Numbered from the stretch's first letter, positions 1-9,449 are shown. The stretch is 64,000 nucleotides of DNA from Longispora fulva (GCF_015751905.1 NZ_JADOUF010000001.1:2542001-2606000); one strand, 5' to 3'. The notes: a model not told the origin generated them from the sequence alone. A program made the numbers and translations.

Positions 1-279
1 CGCGGCGATGTACACGAGGGCGGCGACGGACTCGTGCGTGCCCGCCTCGCTGATGACGGCCCCGCCGTAGGAGTGCCCGACGAGGACGGCCGGGCCGTCG
101 AGACCGTCGAGGACGAACCGGGTCGCGGCGACGTCACCTTCCAGGGACAGGGTCGGATTCTGCACGACGGTGACGGTGAACCCGTCGGCGGTCAGCAGCC
201 GGTGCACGGCCTGCCAGCCGGAACCGTCGACGAAACCGCCGTGCACCAACACGATATTGCGGACAGAGGGCGTGGACAT
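1..279 (-). CDS. Alpha/beta hydrolase, 3' end beyond the window
   Basis: The first 93 residues of an alpha/beta-hydrolase run off the left edge of the window. The oxyanion-hole motif HGGFVDGSGW begins at residue 13 and the nucleophile elbow GHSYGG at residues 68-73, with Ser70 as predicted nucleophile. This pattern is typical of soluble esterase-like proteins of the salicylate-esterase/EstC type. The acid and histidine of the triad would lie outside the window. The start is the ATG at 277-279. The substrate cannot be told from the sequence. Confidence 0.85.
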   Translation of the reverse strand, partial: MSTPSVRNIVLVHGGFVDGSGWQAVHRLLTADGFTVTVVQNPTLSLEGDVAATRFVLDGLDGPAVLVGHSYGGAVISEAGTHESVAALVYIAA

Positions 280-445
280 GGAACGCTCCCGGGGCGCCAG
301 GGCGGCCGGCGGGGCGCCGGCCGGGTCGCCTTCCATGCAAGTCGCAGCGCGAGGAGCGGAACAGGCGGAACAGGATGCAGAACTAGTGCCGTGTCCGCGC
401 GGCTGGTGGTCCCCGCCGTGGCGGGGGCGCAGGCGGCGTCAGGCG

Positions 446-967
446 TCAGGCCCGGCGGCGGCGGTGGTAGGCCCAGGTCAGTGCCAGCACCGCCGGACCC
501 CACAGCATGCCGGGGGCGACGCACACCGTCGCCAGGGCCTCCCACCAGCCGTTGGCGAAGCGGACGAGGTCGTAGCCCCCGACGTGCAGCAGGCCCCGCA
601 GAAAGGACCCCCACAACGCCACGGTCAGGACCAGGCCGCCCAGGGCACCGGGCACGATCGCCGCCCACGGCGGCACGCGCCGTGCGCCGAGTACCGGCAC
701 CCAGGCGGGGAAGGTCTCGCCCCAGCCGCGTACAAGGCCCAGCGTCAGCAGCGCGAGTCCCTCCGACAGGACGCTGAGTCCCACGACGTAGACCCCGCCC
801 CACCACGGCATGGCCGGCGCGGCGGGATCGATGGTGCCCATCGTGAAGTCGACGGCGAACGGCAGCCGCCACAGGCACCAGGGCAGTAGCGCCCACGGAA
901 TGGCCCGGGCGGTGAAGGCCGCCCAGCTCGGAACGGGACGCGCCGTGTCGTTGATCATGAAATCCAC
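446..967 (-). CDS. Small polytopic membrane protein, paralogue of 18851-19471
   Basis: This 173-residue hydrophobic protein has about four predicted membrane segments and a basic C-terminus (YHRRRRA). I do not recognise a named family. Its middle matches the product of 18851-19471 closely: a GLSVLSEGLALL-type segment, then WGE, P-W-P, and RVPP-AA motifs in the same order. The two are therefore paralogues 18 kb apart on opposite strands. The start shown is GTG at 967; an ATG at 958 (MINDTARP) is an alternative. A perfect 16-bp palindrome abuts the start codon, which suggests autoregulation or control by a neighbouring repressor. Confidence 0.7.
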   Translation of the reverse strand: MDFMINDTARPVPSWAAFTARAIPWALLPWCLWRLPFAVDFTMGTIDPAAPAMPWWGGVYVVGLSVLSEGLALLTLGLVRGWGETFPAWVPVLGARRVPPWAAIVPGALGGLVLTVALWGSFLRGLLHVGGYDLVRFANGWWEALATVCVAPGMLWGPAVLALTWAYHRRRRA

Positions 968-983
968 TCTGCGCTAGCGCAGA
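968..983. promoter_or_regulatory. Perfect 16-bp palindrome at a start codon
   Basis: TCTGCGCTAGCGCAGA is fully self-complementary and lies directly 5' of the GTG start of the membrane protein at 446-967. Its position suits an operator for a dimeric repressor. No partner regulator is identified; the XRE-type regulator at 1119-3386 is only a neighbour. Confidence 0.4.
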
Positions 984-1118
984 CGGTGGATCATCCCGCC
1001 CGTGAGGGAAGCCTCTCCCCCGGCAGAGGGAGAGACCAACCCGGCAACAGGTTCGCAGCTGCCCGCGCGACGGCCAGTGCCTGCTGCGGATCACTGAGGT
1101 TGCGGTGCGGGGTGGCCA

Positions 1119-3386
1119 TTACGAGCCACCGTCCCCGGAACCGATCGCGGTGGCCGTCTCCCGGCAGCCGGCCGCCTCGTCGGGCTGCCCGATCGAGTCG
1201 TAGATCTCCGCGGCTGCCAGCAGGCTCTCGCGTGCTTTGACGGGGTGGTCGGCGCCGTAGAAGTCCCGGCCGAGGATGCGCAGCCACTTCGCCCGCGACA
1301 GGGCGATGCGCAGCTCACCGAACAGGTCCGTCGCCCGCAGGAGCAGGGGCACGCCCTCGCCGGCGCGGCCGAGGCGACGCAGGGTCAGGGCGGTCTGCCC
1401 CAGCACCTCCGGCAGCGTCGCCGCCGCGATCGACGGGGTCATGCCTGAGGCCGGGTCTTCCACGAGTTGCAGTGCGCGCTGGAAGTCGGCCAATGCCCCG
1501 GTCACGTCCCTGAGTTTCAGCGCGAGGGCGCCGCGGCCCAGCAGGCTCTGGCAGAACGCGTCGATGTCCCCGGCTTGTTCGAACCGATCGGCCGCCGCGC
1601 GCACGGCGTCTGAGGCGGCCTGCCACTCGCCCAGGTTGATGCGGGCGACGGCGGTGAACTGCCACGCCCACGCCTCCTGCCGTACGTCGCCGGCCTCACG
1701 TGCCAGGACCAGTGCCCGCTGCGCATAGCCCAGCCCCTGCCGGCAGTCGCGCCACGGCTGGGTGTGGGCCCACGCCAGATGGTTGAGGAACTCGGCCTGC
1801 CGCGCGGCGTCCCCGAGCGCGACCGCGGAGTCCAGGGCCAGCGTGAAGACGTCGGGCCAGCGGGACCAGTAGTTCCAGCGGTCGGAGAACCAGTGCAGGG
1901 CGCTGGCGGCACGCACGACATCGTGGTGGTCGCCTGCGACCGCGGCGTCGCCGAGCGCCGGGAACCAGTGCTCGGCCTCAACCCGGATCCAGGCCTCCGC
2001 GTCGGCGACCCCGTCGAAGCCGGCATCTCCCGCCTCACCGGCGCCTGGCCCGAACACGCGCCCGGCCGCGGTGACGGTCGTCAGCAGCCAGGTGACCATC
2101 CGCCGCCGGACGGCCGCGACGGCATCGGCGGCGTCCTCCTGCTCGAGCCGCTGGTGGGCATACAGCCGCACCAGGTCGTGGAACCGGTAGCGGCCACCGG
2201 GTGCCGTGTCCATCAACCCCAGGTCGACCAGGTCATCGAGCTCGTCCTCGACAACCGGCACCGACACGTCGGCGACCACCCCCGCCAGCGCGGAGCTGAA
2301 GTCCGCGCCCGGCACCAGCGCCGCGCGGCGGAACACCAGCCGGGTGCTGGCCGGCAGCTGCTCGTAGGACATGCCGAACGCCGCCGCGACCGTCAGGTCC
2401 CCGGCGCTGAGCTGCTGCAACCTCCGCTCGGCGATCGACAACCGGGCAGCCAGGTCAGCGGCGCTCCACCCTGGCCGCGAGATGAGCCGGTTGCCGACGA
2501 TCCTCAGCGCCAGCGGCAGCCCGCCCAGCAGCTCCACCAGCCCCCGCACGTCGTCGGTGTGCGGCACGTCCAGGCGCTCGGTGAGAATCCGGCTCAACAG
2601 ATCGGAAGCGTCGACCGCCGGCATCGGCGCCAACTGCAACCGCCGTACACCCTCCAGCCCGGCCAGCAGCCGCCAGCTCGTGACCAGCAGCAGGCTGTGC
2701 CCGTCACCGGGCAGCACCGGCCGCACCTGCGCCTCGGAGGCCGCGTCATCGATGACCACGAGTACCCGTCGCTCGCGCAGCAGCTGCCGGTACCGGCCTG
2801 CGCGCTCGGCCCCGTCCCGGGGGATCTGCTGATCGCGGACCCCCAGCGCGCGCAGCAGCCGGGCGAGGAGCTCGTCGCTGCCGACCGGCCGTCGGCTCAT
2901 GCCCAGCGCGTCGACGAACAGCACCCCGCCGGGGAAGTGGTCCCGCAGCCGATGCGCGGCGCGGACCACCAGCGTTGTCTTGCCCAGCCCCGCACCACCG
3001 GAGACCACCGCCGCCCCGGACCGGTCGCCGAGCTCCTGCAGGGTGTCGGCCAGCCGGGTCAGCCACGCCAGCTCCGCAGCCCGCCCGGTGAAGTCAGCGA
3101 TCGAGCCGGGCAGCTCGGCCAGGCCCGGCGCGGCCGCGAGGTACGCCTGCCTCGTGCGGCCCGCCTTGGCCAATGCGAAGAGTTCGTCCCGGCCAACACC
3201 CTCGAGCTTCAACGTGTCGGCGATCAGCGCGACCGTCCGCCGCTGCGGGCCCAACGCCCGGCCGCGTTCCATATCGCTCAACGCCCGCACACTCACACCC
3301 GAGCCCTCGGCCAACTCCTCCAACGTCAACCCGGCGGCGCGACGCAGCATCCTCAGCGCGACCGCGAACGAACTCTCCTCACCCAT
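1119..3386 (-). CDS. XRE-family HTH / NB-ARC ATPase / TPR regulator
   Basis: This 755-residue cytoplasmic STAND regulator has an N-terminal XRE helix-turn-helix (about residues 8-70, LTLEELAEGSGVSVRALSDME), then an NB-ARC ATPase. Walker A is GGAGLGKTT at 130-138, Walker B LVVIDDA near 206-212, and the GLPLAL motif near 289. The C-terminal half is helical and reads as TPR repeats. This layout is common in actinomycete pathway-type regulators, where a ligand or partner on the TPR part controls nucleotide-dependent oligomerisation. The start is ATG at 3386. A weak hairpin at 1013-1034 could end its transcript. The target genes are unknown. Confidence 0.85.
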   Translation of the reverse strand: MGEESSFAVALRMLRRAAGLTLEELAEGSGVSVRALSDMERGRALGPQRRTVALIADTLKLEGVGRDELFALAKAGRTRQAYLAAAPGLAELPGSIADFTGRAAELAWLTRLADTLQELGDRSGAAVVSGGAGLGKTTLVVRAAHRLRDHFPGGVLFVDALGMSRRPVGSDELLARLLRALGVRDQQIPRDGAERAGRYRQLLRERRVLVVIDDAASEAQVRPVLPGDGHSLLLVTSWRLLAGLEGVRRLQLAPMPAVDASDLLSRILTERLDVPHTDDVRGLVELLGGLPLALRIVGNRLISRPGWSAADLAARLSIAERRLQQLSAGDLTVAAAFGMSYEQLPASTRLVFRRAALVPGADFSSALAGVVADVSVPVVEDELDDLVDLGLMDTAPGGRYRFHDLVRLYAHQRLEQEDAADAVAAVRRRMVTWLLTTVTAAGRVFGPGAGEAGDAGFDGVADAEAWIRVEAEHWFPALGDAAVAGDHHDVVRAASALHWFSDRWNYWSRWPDVFTLALDSAVALGDAARQAEFLNHLAWAHTQPWRDCRQGLGYAQRALVLAREAGDVRQEAWAWQFTAVARINLGEWQAASDAVRAAADRFEQAGDIDAFCQSLLGRGALALKLRDVTGALADFQRALQLVEDPASGMTPSIAAATLPEVLGQTALTLRRLGRAGEGVPLLLRATDLFGELRIALSRAKWLRILGRDFYGADHPVKARESLLAAAEIYDSIGQPDEAAGCRETATAIGSGDGGS

Positions 3387-3578
3387 CGCATCATCATCGC
3401 TGGTACCTCGGACCGCGCAGCCGGACGGTCAGCGGATTCGGGGTGGAGACGTCGAACCTGGGTGCCGGCTTCTGCCGTGACGGCCTTGACCTGCGGTGCC
3501 CTGCGATCTACTGGCTTCACCGCGTGGCCAAACCCTCACCGCGCCCGCGTGAGCAGGCCCTGACCAGCTAGGCGGTGT

Positions 3579-4540
3579 TCAGCCTCGATTGAAGGTCTTT
3601 GACGCCGCGCCGTCGCAGGGGAGCAGTCGGATCTCCGCGCCGTCCCTGGCCGCGCCCACGCACAGGTCGGCCTGCTTGGAGTGGATGGTGTCCCCGCGCA
3701 GTGCGAACTGCTGCGCCGGGTTGCCGCGGCAGTTCGCGAGCTGCACGATCGTGCCGGGCGCGGTGGCACCCCAGGCCGCGTCGTAGCACAGGCCCAGGGT
3801 GCGGATCGTGCCATCGGCGGCGACGTCCCGCTTCTGGTTCGGGCTGCCGTCGCACGGTGCCAGGATCAGCGGCGTGCCGTCCGAGCCGGCCGATCCGCTC
3901 AGGCACTTTCCGGTGCCGGGATTCAGTAGCGCGCCGTTGGGTACGCCCTGCGTCGGGCGGGGCGACGGCGACGGGGACCGCGTGGTCGTCGGCTTCGTCG
4001 TGTGCGCGGGTGTTGACGAGGCGACTGCGCGGGTCGCGGCCTGGTTCTCGGGCCGAACTCTGGCGGCTGGGGACGGGGAGAAGTCCACCAGGGTGAACGT
4101 CAGGGCAGCGCCCGCCAGACAAGCCACCGCCACGCCCGAGCCGATGATCCGCGCCCGGGTGGCCAGCGGCCAGAATCCCCGGCCGGCCCCCGCAGCGCCA
4201 CTGGAGACGGTGGCGGGCTGATGCTGGACGGGCGGCTGGGATCGGCGAGCCACCGGCCCGTTCAGCAGCCCGGTGTCCACGATCCCGGCGGCGTCGATGG
4301 TGAAGCGCCACCGGTCTCCTCGAGCCGGCCGACCACGACCACCGACCACCGGCCAGCGGGGTCGTCGGCCAGCTGGCGGACCCGGTCGGCGTCGCGGCCA
4401 CCGGGCGCGGCGGCCAACAGCAGTACCCCGCCGGCCTCGTCGGCCAGCGCCGCCTCGGCGTCGGCCAGGTTCTTCGCCTCGACCGTGCCGACGGGATCGG
4501 TCGCTGACCGCGTGCAGCACTGATCCAGCCGGGGAGCGCT
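3579..4540 (-). pseudogene. Frameshifted membrane-anchored ricin-B-lectin protein
   Basis: The 3' part (3579 to about 4310) encodes a membrane segment (IIGSGVAVACLAGAALTFTLV), a Thr/Pro/Ser linker, and a ricin-type beta-trefoil with W/Q-rich repeats (GKCLSG, GLCYDAAWG, ADLCVGA). The 5' part is in another frame: about 4310-4510 reads as a good domain (AKNLADAEAALADEAGGVLL, GRWSVVVVGRLEETG). The frames join at about 4311-4316, where GRLEETG should continue into RWRFTIDAAGIVDTG. I read this as one gene with a single frameshift, or a sequencing error. No convincing start codon is visible. The intact protein would have an N-terminal cytoplasmic domain and an outward-facing carbohydrate-binding lectin. 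Confidence 0.6.
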
Positions 4541-4627
4541 CCACGGCGAGACGGAACAGCCTCAAGCTCGCCACCCTCGCCGAGGCAATGGCGGAGGCCG
4601 GCCCCGAAACACCACGGTTCCGCAAAG

Positions 4628-4771
4628 ATGGATCCACTGACCGAGCCGCTGCTGTTCGCCCGCCCCGTCCTGCAACACCTCGCCGACGCCGCAGCGGCCG
4701 CGACCGGGGAACGCGCCGAGGGGCTACTCGAGGCGTACGAGATCGTCGCCGCGCACGCCCACACCGAATAG
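4628..4771 (+). CDS. Short ORF of doubtful status
   Basis: ATG to TAG encodes 47 protein-like residues (MDPLTEPLLFARPVLQHLAD at the start), with high GC in third positions and no recognisable domain. The sequence just upstream in another frame (LKLATLAEAMAEAG) is also protein-like. The piece may therefore be the tail of a frameshifted plus-strand gene rather than a gene in its own right. No ribosome-binding site is evident. Confidence 0.25.
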   Translation: MDPLTEPLLFARPVLQHLADAAAAATGERAEGLLEAYEIVAAHAHTE

Positions 4772-5041
4772 TCGGGTTAGGATCCACCGCCCGCCCGGAT
4801 TCGCCACCGATCTGCCGCCAGGCGCTTTCGCATCAGACCCAGCGCCCACCCGCCACAGAACCCGCCTGACCCTTTTGACCGCCAGACCAGTGAAGCTGTT
4901 CTCCACCAGCGGGCGGCTCCACCCCGCCGCCAGCCCGACCCCGTGGCGAACACTGTGCTGTTGCGGCATCAGCTGCGAGCGTGATGTCCCCGGTCGGCTC
5001 GGAGCCCGGTAGATTCGCGGTCGAACGACGAGGAGGACCGC

Positions 5042-5629
5042 GTGCTCAAAGGCTGGCACGGCTGGCTCGGCACTTTCACAGGCGTCGCGCTCCTCACGGT
5101 GGCGGTGCTGCCGTTGGCCGCGCTGGCAGTGTGGGTCCTGGCACGCCGGCACCGGGTCACCGGCATCACCCCGGCACGGCGCACGGCGCTGGCCGAGGTC
5201 GCCATCGTGTACGGGACGGTGCCATGGGTGTGGATGATCCTGTTGCCGGGACCCGGCGCCGGTTCCGTCCCCGGTCGGGTGAGCCTGGTACCAGTGCACG
5301 ATCTGCTGACGATCATCGCCGCCGGTCCGCTGAGGGCGACCGTCCAGATCGTCGGCAACCTGCTGGTGTTCGCAACCCTGGGCTTCTTCGCCCCGATACG
5401 GTTCGCCCCGCTGGCGTCGGTACCACGGATCCTGGCACTGGCGGCCGGCTGCTCGATCCTCGTCGAAGTGGCACAATACGTCCTACGCCTAGACTGGGTG
5501 TCCTCCGTAGATGACGTCCTACTCAACGCCGCCGGCGCCGGACTGGCCGCCCTGGCGTCACGCCGCTGGTGGCGGGCCACGGCCACGGCGCCGTCACGCC
5601 GACCCCGGGCTGCGGTACCGCGAGGCTGA
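5042..5629 (+). CDS. VanZ-family membrane protein
   Basis: This 195-residue integral membrane protein has about five hydrophobic segments. VanZ-family signatures are visible: LVPVHDLL near the middle, then GNLLVFATLGFFAPI, a membrane segment containing LVEVAQYV, and the acidic S-x-DDVLLNAAGAGLA motif near the C-terminus. VanZ-like proteins are linked to teicoplanin tolerance in enterococci. In actinomycetes they are abundant and mostly unassigned, so resistance should not be assumed. The start used is GTG at 5042, preceded by GAGGA at about 5032. It stands alone. Confidence 0.8.
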   Translation: MLKGWHGWLGTFTGVALLTVAVLPLAALAVWVLARRHRVTGITPARRTALAEVAIVYGTVPWVWMILLPGPGAGSVPGRVSLVPVHDLLTIIAAGPLRATVQIVGNLLVFATLGFFAPIRFAPLASVPRILALAAGCSILVEVAQYVLRLDWVSSVDDVLLNAAGAGLAALASRRWWRATATAPSRRPRAAVPRG

Positions 5630-5691
5630 GTGAACCGGCCCCGGGTCAACAGGGGGCTGGCAGATGAAGTCGGTGGGACCATGGACCGCCG

Positions 5692-6281
5692 ATGAGTTCT
5701 ACGACAACCCTGCCATGGACACAGACCGTGGTAATTGCCGTTCACTCGCCGGGCCTCCCCGCCGCCGGCCGTGCGCACGTGTCTCCGGCCGGCGGTGTCC
5801 GGGCTCGCGGCGTGGGGCAAGGCCGTCGACCTGGCCGGCACGCGCCGGTCACGGACCAGGCCCTCCGCCTGATCGACAGCATCGGTCGTGGCTGGCCGAT
5901 CGGCACCCTCATCGTGTACGGGCCGTACCCGGAGGAAGGCCTGGTCCTCGACGGACGCCACCGCCTGACGACCATCGCTGACTCCCTGCACGCGCCACTG
6001 GCCGGCGACCCGCGCCCTGACTCCGGGTCCGAGATGTACTGGGACCTCACCGACACCACCGGCCAGGCCACCCGACACTCCCCCACGATCGACGGCCGGC
6101 CGTCGTCGTGGTGGCTCGTGCGGACCCTGACGAGCACCCTGGCCCTCCTCACCCACGGTCGCACCTCGCCGCCGACGACCAGCACCTCGTCGAGCAGGCT
6201 CAGCACCTCGGCGGCGTGGCTCTGGACACGCGGGTGCCGGTCCTTCACCTGCCGACCCGAAGGGCGGCAGACACGGTGACC
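5692..6281 (+). pseudogene. Chimeric, decayed DUF262 (GmrSD/ParB-like) gene
   Basis: From about 5850 the reading frame encodes a DUF262 N-terminal core: LRLIDSIGRGWPIGTLIVYG followed by LVLDGRHRLTTI, the ParB-like nucleotide-handling motif of GmrS-type proteins. It then drops out of frame near 6110. Continuing homology-like text (DDQHLVEQAQHLGG, DTRVPVLHLP) lies in a neighbouring frame. The first ~150 bp are not DUF262. They match the region upstream of and inside the MauE-thioredoxin gene at 22 kb, so this locus is a recombination chimera. It is non-functional as it stands. Confidence 0.6.
5704..5850 (+). repeat. Decayed copy of 22163-22455 (5' region of the MauE gene)
   Basis: Two blocks match in order and orientation. 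5704-5755 matches 22163-22216 (both contain GTGGTAATTGCCGTTC), and 5801-5850 matches 22406-22455 (both contain GTCGACCTGGCCGGCAC). A shorter match, CACGTGTCTCCGGCCGGCG, lies between them. The copy has lost about 145 bp internally relative to the 22-kb locus. Confidence 0.75.
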
Positions 6282-6568
6282 GGCATCGCCAGCCGGCTGG
6301 CCGGGCGCCCAGTCGTCATCACGGCCGGAAGCCGCCCTGGGGCCTGACGCGAGCGACGGCCCCAGGGACACGGCATCCACTGGCCGTCAGATGCTGGGAT
6401 AGCCGCCGTCGACCAGAGGTGGCCAGTGTGCGGTGGCGAACGTCAAGCGTCGGGTTGTCGACGAGGTAGACGCGGCTCTCCACGCGCCGGAACCGGCTGC
6501 CGAGCCAGCGGGTGAGGCGTCCGTTGCCGCATGGGCCGCGCTCGCACCCGCCGCCACACATCGTCAGA

Positions 6569-7210
6569 TCATGACTCGTGGGTGAAGCTGGTGATCCTTG
6601 CGCGCAGTTGCCAGCCGAGACCCTCGTAGAGCGCACGTCCTTCCTCCGTCGCGTGGAGCACGGCGGTCACACCCCCTTGGTCCATGGCGGCGACGGTGAG
6701 TGCGTTCATCACCGCCGTGCCCAAGCCACGGCGCTGATGTGCGGGCTCGGTGGCGACGCGATCCACGACGGCGACACCGTCCACCACAGCGATGTACCCC
6801 GCCGCGGCGACCTCGCCCTCAGACTGAACGCGCACGTTGATCACGCCCGCGTCGATCGTGGTGCTGAGGTCATAGCCGGCGGGCACGCTCGGCGCGACCC
6901 GCCGCAGCGTGGTCGTCATGAGCGGCTCCGGCGGCGTGCCCTGCCAGGCCTGCCCCAGCAGGGCTGCCGCCGCGTCCTCAGCGGCGACGACGATGATCAC
7001 ACCGTGCGGAACGGTCGCCTCCTTCGACGCGCCGCGCACCGCGTCGAGGTCGTCGCCAAACACCAGACAACGGGAACGAGTCTTCGGCCGGACCTCGTCG
7101 ATCCGCAGACCCCAGGCGGTCTCGACAGGCACGGAGTTGCGCCTGACGGCGGCCAAACCCTTCGCCCAGCTACGGAGTACGTCTGTTACCTCAGGCAAGA
7201 TCATCCGCAC
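6569..7210 (-). CDS. GNAT-family N-acetyltransferase
   Basis: The C-terminal half of this 213-residue protein is a GNAT fold. The acetyl-CoA-binding motif is RVATEPAHQRRGLGTAVM at about 150-167, following beta strands AAGYIAVVDGVAVVD. The C-terminal YEGLGWQ is typical of the last GNAT helix-strand. The N-terminal half is less conserved and may set the substrate, which is unknown. The start is ATG at 7210 (MRMILPEV). It is monocistronic. Confidence 0.85.
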   Translation of the reverse strand: MRMILPEVTDVLRSWAKGLAAVRRNSVPVETAWGLRIDEVRPKTRSRCLVFGDDLDAVRGASKEATVPHGVIIVVAAEDAAAALLGQAWQGTPPEPLMTTTLRRVAPSVPAGYDLSTTIDAGVINVRVQSEGEVAAAGYIAVVDGVAVVDRVATEPAHQRRGLGTAVMNALTVAAMDQGGVTAVLHATEEGRALYEGLGWQLRARITSFTHES

Positions 7211-7420
7211 GAGAGTACTAGGTCAGAGCGCCACCGCCAGGCCAACTACACAAACAGGGATAGGCGCAACCAGGACGGTGACCCCGATCCTGGTTGTCCG
7301 GTCCCGTTCAACCTTGCGGTGTCCGAGTTGAGTTTGCGGGTGATCTTGCGGCGTCCAGGGGGCGCGCCGAAGTACGCCAGACACCCGCCACAAAGTGGAT
7401 CTCGGGTATCCCGCGTCGGC

Positions 7421-7446
7421 CGGGACCGGCCCCGGGGCCGGTCCCG
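7421..7446 (-). terminator. Perfect GC-rich palindrome after the protease gene
   Basis: A 26-bp perfect palindrome (arm CGGGACCGGCCCC) lies 9 bp beyond the stop codon of the protease at 7456-8811. There is no T-run, as is usual for actinomycete terminators. Confidence 0.6.
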
Positions 7447-7455
7447 GCCGTCGGG

Positions 7456-8811
7456 TCAGCTGGTCTTGACGTACATTCCGCTGGCGGCCCACGGGCCGAT
7501 CGCGCTGACGACGTCGGTGAACCAGACGGCGGTGGAGCAGGTGTTCGGCTGGTTGAACACCGGGTCGTTGCCGCACGGGATGTCCGCCCAGCCGTCGGGC
7601 CGGCTGGAGATGAGGCCCCGGGCGTCGGCGGAACTGTTCGGCTGGTCGAAACCGTTGATGGGCGTCCACACCGGCCCGCCGCTGTCGCCGTGTCCCGCGA
7701 TCAACTGGTTCGCGACCGTGGTGATCCCGCCCTCGACGTTGAAGCAGTTGCCCAGGCCGACGGCGGCCACCCATGCCCGGCAGTCCTGGGTCGGACCGGA
7801 GGCCCGGATGTAGCAGTGCCAGCCGGTGGCCGCTCCGCCCGTGCAGAGGCTGTCACCGACGTGGGTGTGCGAGGCGCGGGTCACCGGCATGCTGCCCTGG
7901 CCGGCGGCATAGGCGCGCGGGCCGGTGTAGATGCGGCCCGCCGTGCCGCTCGCGGTGCGGATGAACATCAGGTCGTAGCCGGTACCTCCGGGGGTGCCAG
8001 GGCCCATGGTCGAGGTGAAGTTGCCGTTGGAGTACGTCTGCCAGACGCCCCCGCAGTGCGCCGCGGTCGTCATGTAGTCGTTGCCGTCCTGGGGCCAGTG
8101 CACCGCGAACCCGCTGCTGCAGTAGGAGTCCGCTGAGTACCGCACCAGGGCCCCGCCCCAGTACGCGGGGGTGTCGGACTCGCGAGACAGCCCCGGTGCC
8201 CGGTCGTTGGAGCCGATGGTGATCGTCAGCTCGACGTCCCTCCCGGCCGCCTGCACGTGCGCGAGGCTGCTGCCCAGCGGAGCGCCGGTCCGCGCGGAGG
8301 GTGCCTGGGCGGGCGCGACGCCGACCTCAATCCCGCTCCCGTCGGGCCGCTTCGTGATGTGCGTGACCCGCTCGGCGCCACCGGCGGTGGCGTCCAGCGC
8401 GATCTGCGCGACCTGGCGGTCGAGGTCCAACTTCGAGTACCGGGCCGGAACCAGCGTGACCGTGGTCCCCTGGTGCCGGACGTGGTCCAAGACCGCCTGC
8501 TCCGCCTTTGACGGCGTGCCGTGCCAGAAGACTGTCAACGTCCCCTTGGCCGCATCGACGGTGACGCTGGTGAACCCGGATCCCGGGTGCGCGGAAGCGG
8601 CGTCCTCGACCCGGGTCGCGGCCTCGTCGAGGGGCCGCTGCGCGTCGAAGAGCTGCGCCCACGAGGCGAACCCGGCGGGCAGGCCCAGCCGGCTCGGTTC
8701 GCCGGCCGCGGAACTGGCCGGTCCCGGCTGCGCCGAGGCGGACTGCGGCACCAGACTGATCGCGACAGCCGTCACCAACAGGACGACTCGCATATATCCA
8801 TGTCGATTCAT
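7456..8811 (-). CDS. Secreted trypsin-like (S1) serine protease with propeptide
   Basis: This 451-residue exported protease starts with a signal peptide (MNRHGYMRVVLLVTAVAISL, cleavage after SASA). A long propeptide-like region follows, containing a repeated strand pattern (LTVFWHGTPSKAEQAV) like that of streptogrisin prodomains. The C-terminal chymotrypsin fold carries His252 in TTAAHC, Asp280 in GYDLMFI and Ser376 in GDSGGP. Several paired cysteines suit an extracellular enzyme. The start is ATG 8811; ATG 8793 (MRVVLLV) is a plausible alternative. An in-frame extension to 9009 is disfavoured because it would bury the signal peptide. It has the same architecture as the protease at 20394-21695. 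Confidence 0.88.
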   Translation of the reverse strand: MNRHGYMRVVLLVTAVAISLVPQSASAQPGPASSAAGEPSRLGLPAGFASWAQLFDAQRPLDEAATRVEDAASAHPGSGFTSVTVDAAKGTLTVFWHGTPSKAEQAVLDHVRHQGTTVTLVPARYSKLDLDRQVAQIALDATAGGAERVTHITKRPDGSGIEVGVAPAQAPSARTGAPLGSSLAHVQAAGRDVELTITIGSNDRAPGLSRESDTPAYWGGALVRYSADSYCSSGFAVHWPQDGNDYMTTAAHCGGVWQTYSNGNFTSTMGPGTPGGTGYDLMFIRTASGTAGRIYTGPRAYAAGQGSMPVTRASHTHVGDSLCTGGAATGWHCYIRASGPTQDCRAWVAAVGLGNCFNVEGGITTVANQLIAGHGDSGGPVWTPINGFDQPNSSADARGLISSRPDGWADIPCGNDPVFNQPNTCSTAVWFTDVVSAIGPWAASGMYVKTS

Positions 8812-9449
8812 GAATGGAAGTTTGCCAGGGGCGGCGGTGTCCCGCTGTCCCGTACAGCCCCAACCGCCTGTCCGGAATAAGGCAGCGTGGTCAGCGGCGA
8901 CACTGACGCCGTCGAGACAGTCGTCGTAGCTCGGGGCGGCGGCGATGTCGTCGTCGGAGTCGTTCAGGCCGAACCGTTTGATCCGCTCGGTCAGACACCG
9001 GACCGGCAACCAATGCGTCCCAGGTCCTCAAGCACCTCGGCGTCGAGGTAACCGAGCAGCTGCTCGGCTGGCTCTACATCGGCACCCCCAGACGACTGCC
9101 CGCCCCGGGACCGGCCACCTGTCGACGCCTCATCCCGGATCAGCTGGTCACCCCAACCTGATCGATCAATGCCGTCGCGCTCGACCATCGGCTGTACGGA
9201 TCAAGCCCCGGGACCACCTGAACACTGGCAGCTGCCCGTCAGCCATCGGGACACGACTGCGACGCGCCCGAGCGCGCCGCCACGTTCGCGTGGGACGAAG
9301 CCTATCCACCCGCATGTTCGCTGTCGCTACACCGCGATCTGAGCAGGTAGGACAGGCGTCTGGTATTCGACCGTGCCTCGGCTACCTCTTGACGTCCCGA
9401 TGGGATTCAATGTCGATGAGTGCTTAGGTGGTGCGTGAAGGGCGGCTCG
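8812..9449. other. Intergenic region between protease and NACHT genes
   Basis: Divergent promoters of the protease (minus) and the NACHT protein (plus) must lie here. Apart from the nitroreductase-like relic I see no gene. GC content falls toward the right end, foreshadowing the less GC-rich NACHT gene. Confidence 0.5.
8991..9161 (+). pseudogene. C-terminal fragment resembling a nitroreductase
   Basis: In one frame the sequence reads TGPATNASQVLKHLGV and then EQLLGWLYIGTP before a stop at 9159-9161. This matches the C-terminal pattern of nitroreductase-family flavoproteins (EQLLGWLYVGTP). Nothing upstream continues the family, so only a tail remains. The call rests on about 40 residues. Confidence 0.4.

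Noticed and set aside
1764-3563. 599-codon plus-strand frame opposite the XRE-NB-ARC gene
   Set aside because: It is very Gln/Pro/Arg-rich and antisense to a gene with clear domains. It is a typical high-GC shadow.
5042-5629. Glycopeptide resistance (VanZ)
   Set aside because: VanZ-like proteins are widespread in actinomycetes and no van genes are nearby.
8812-9009. 66-residue N-terminal extension of the protease
   Set aside because: It would place the signal peptide internally. The extension lacks protein-like bias near the proposed ATG 8811.
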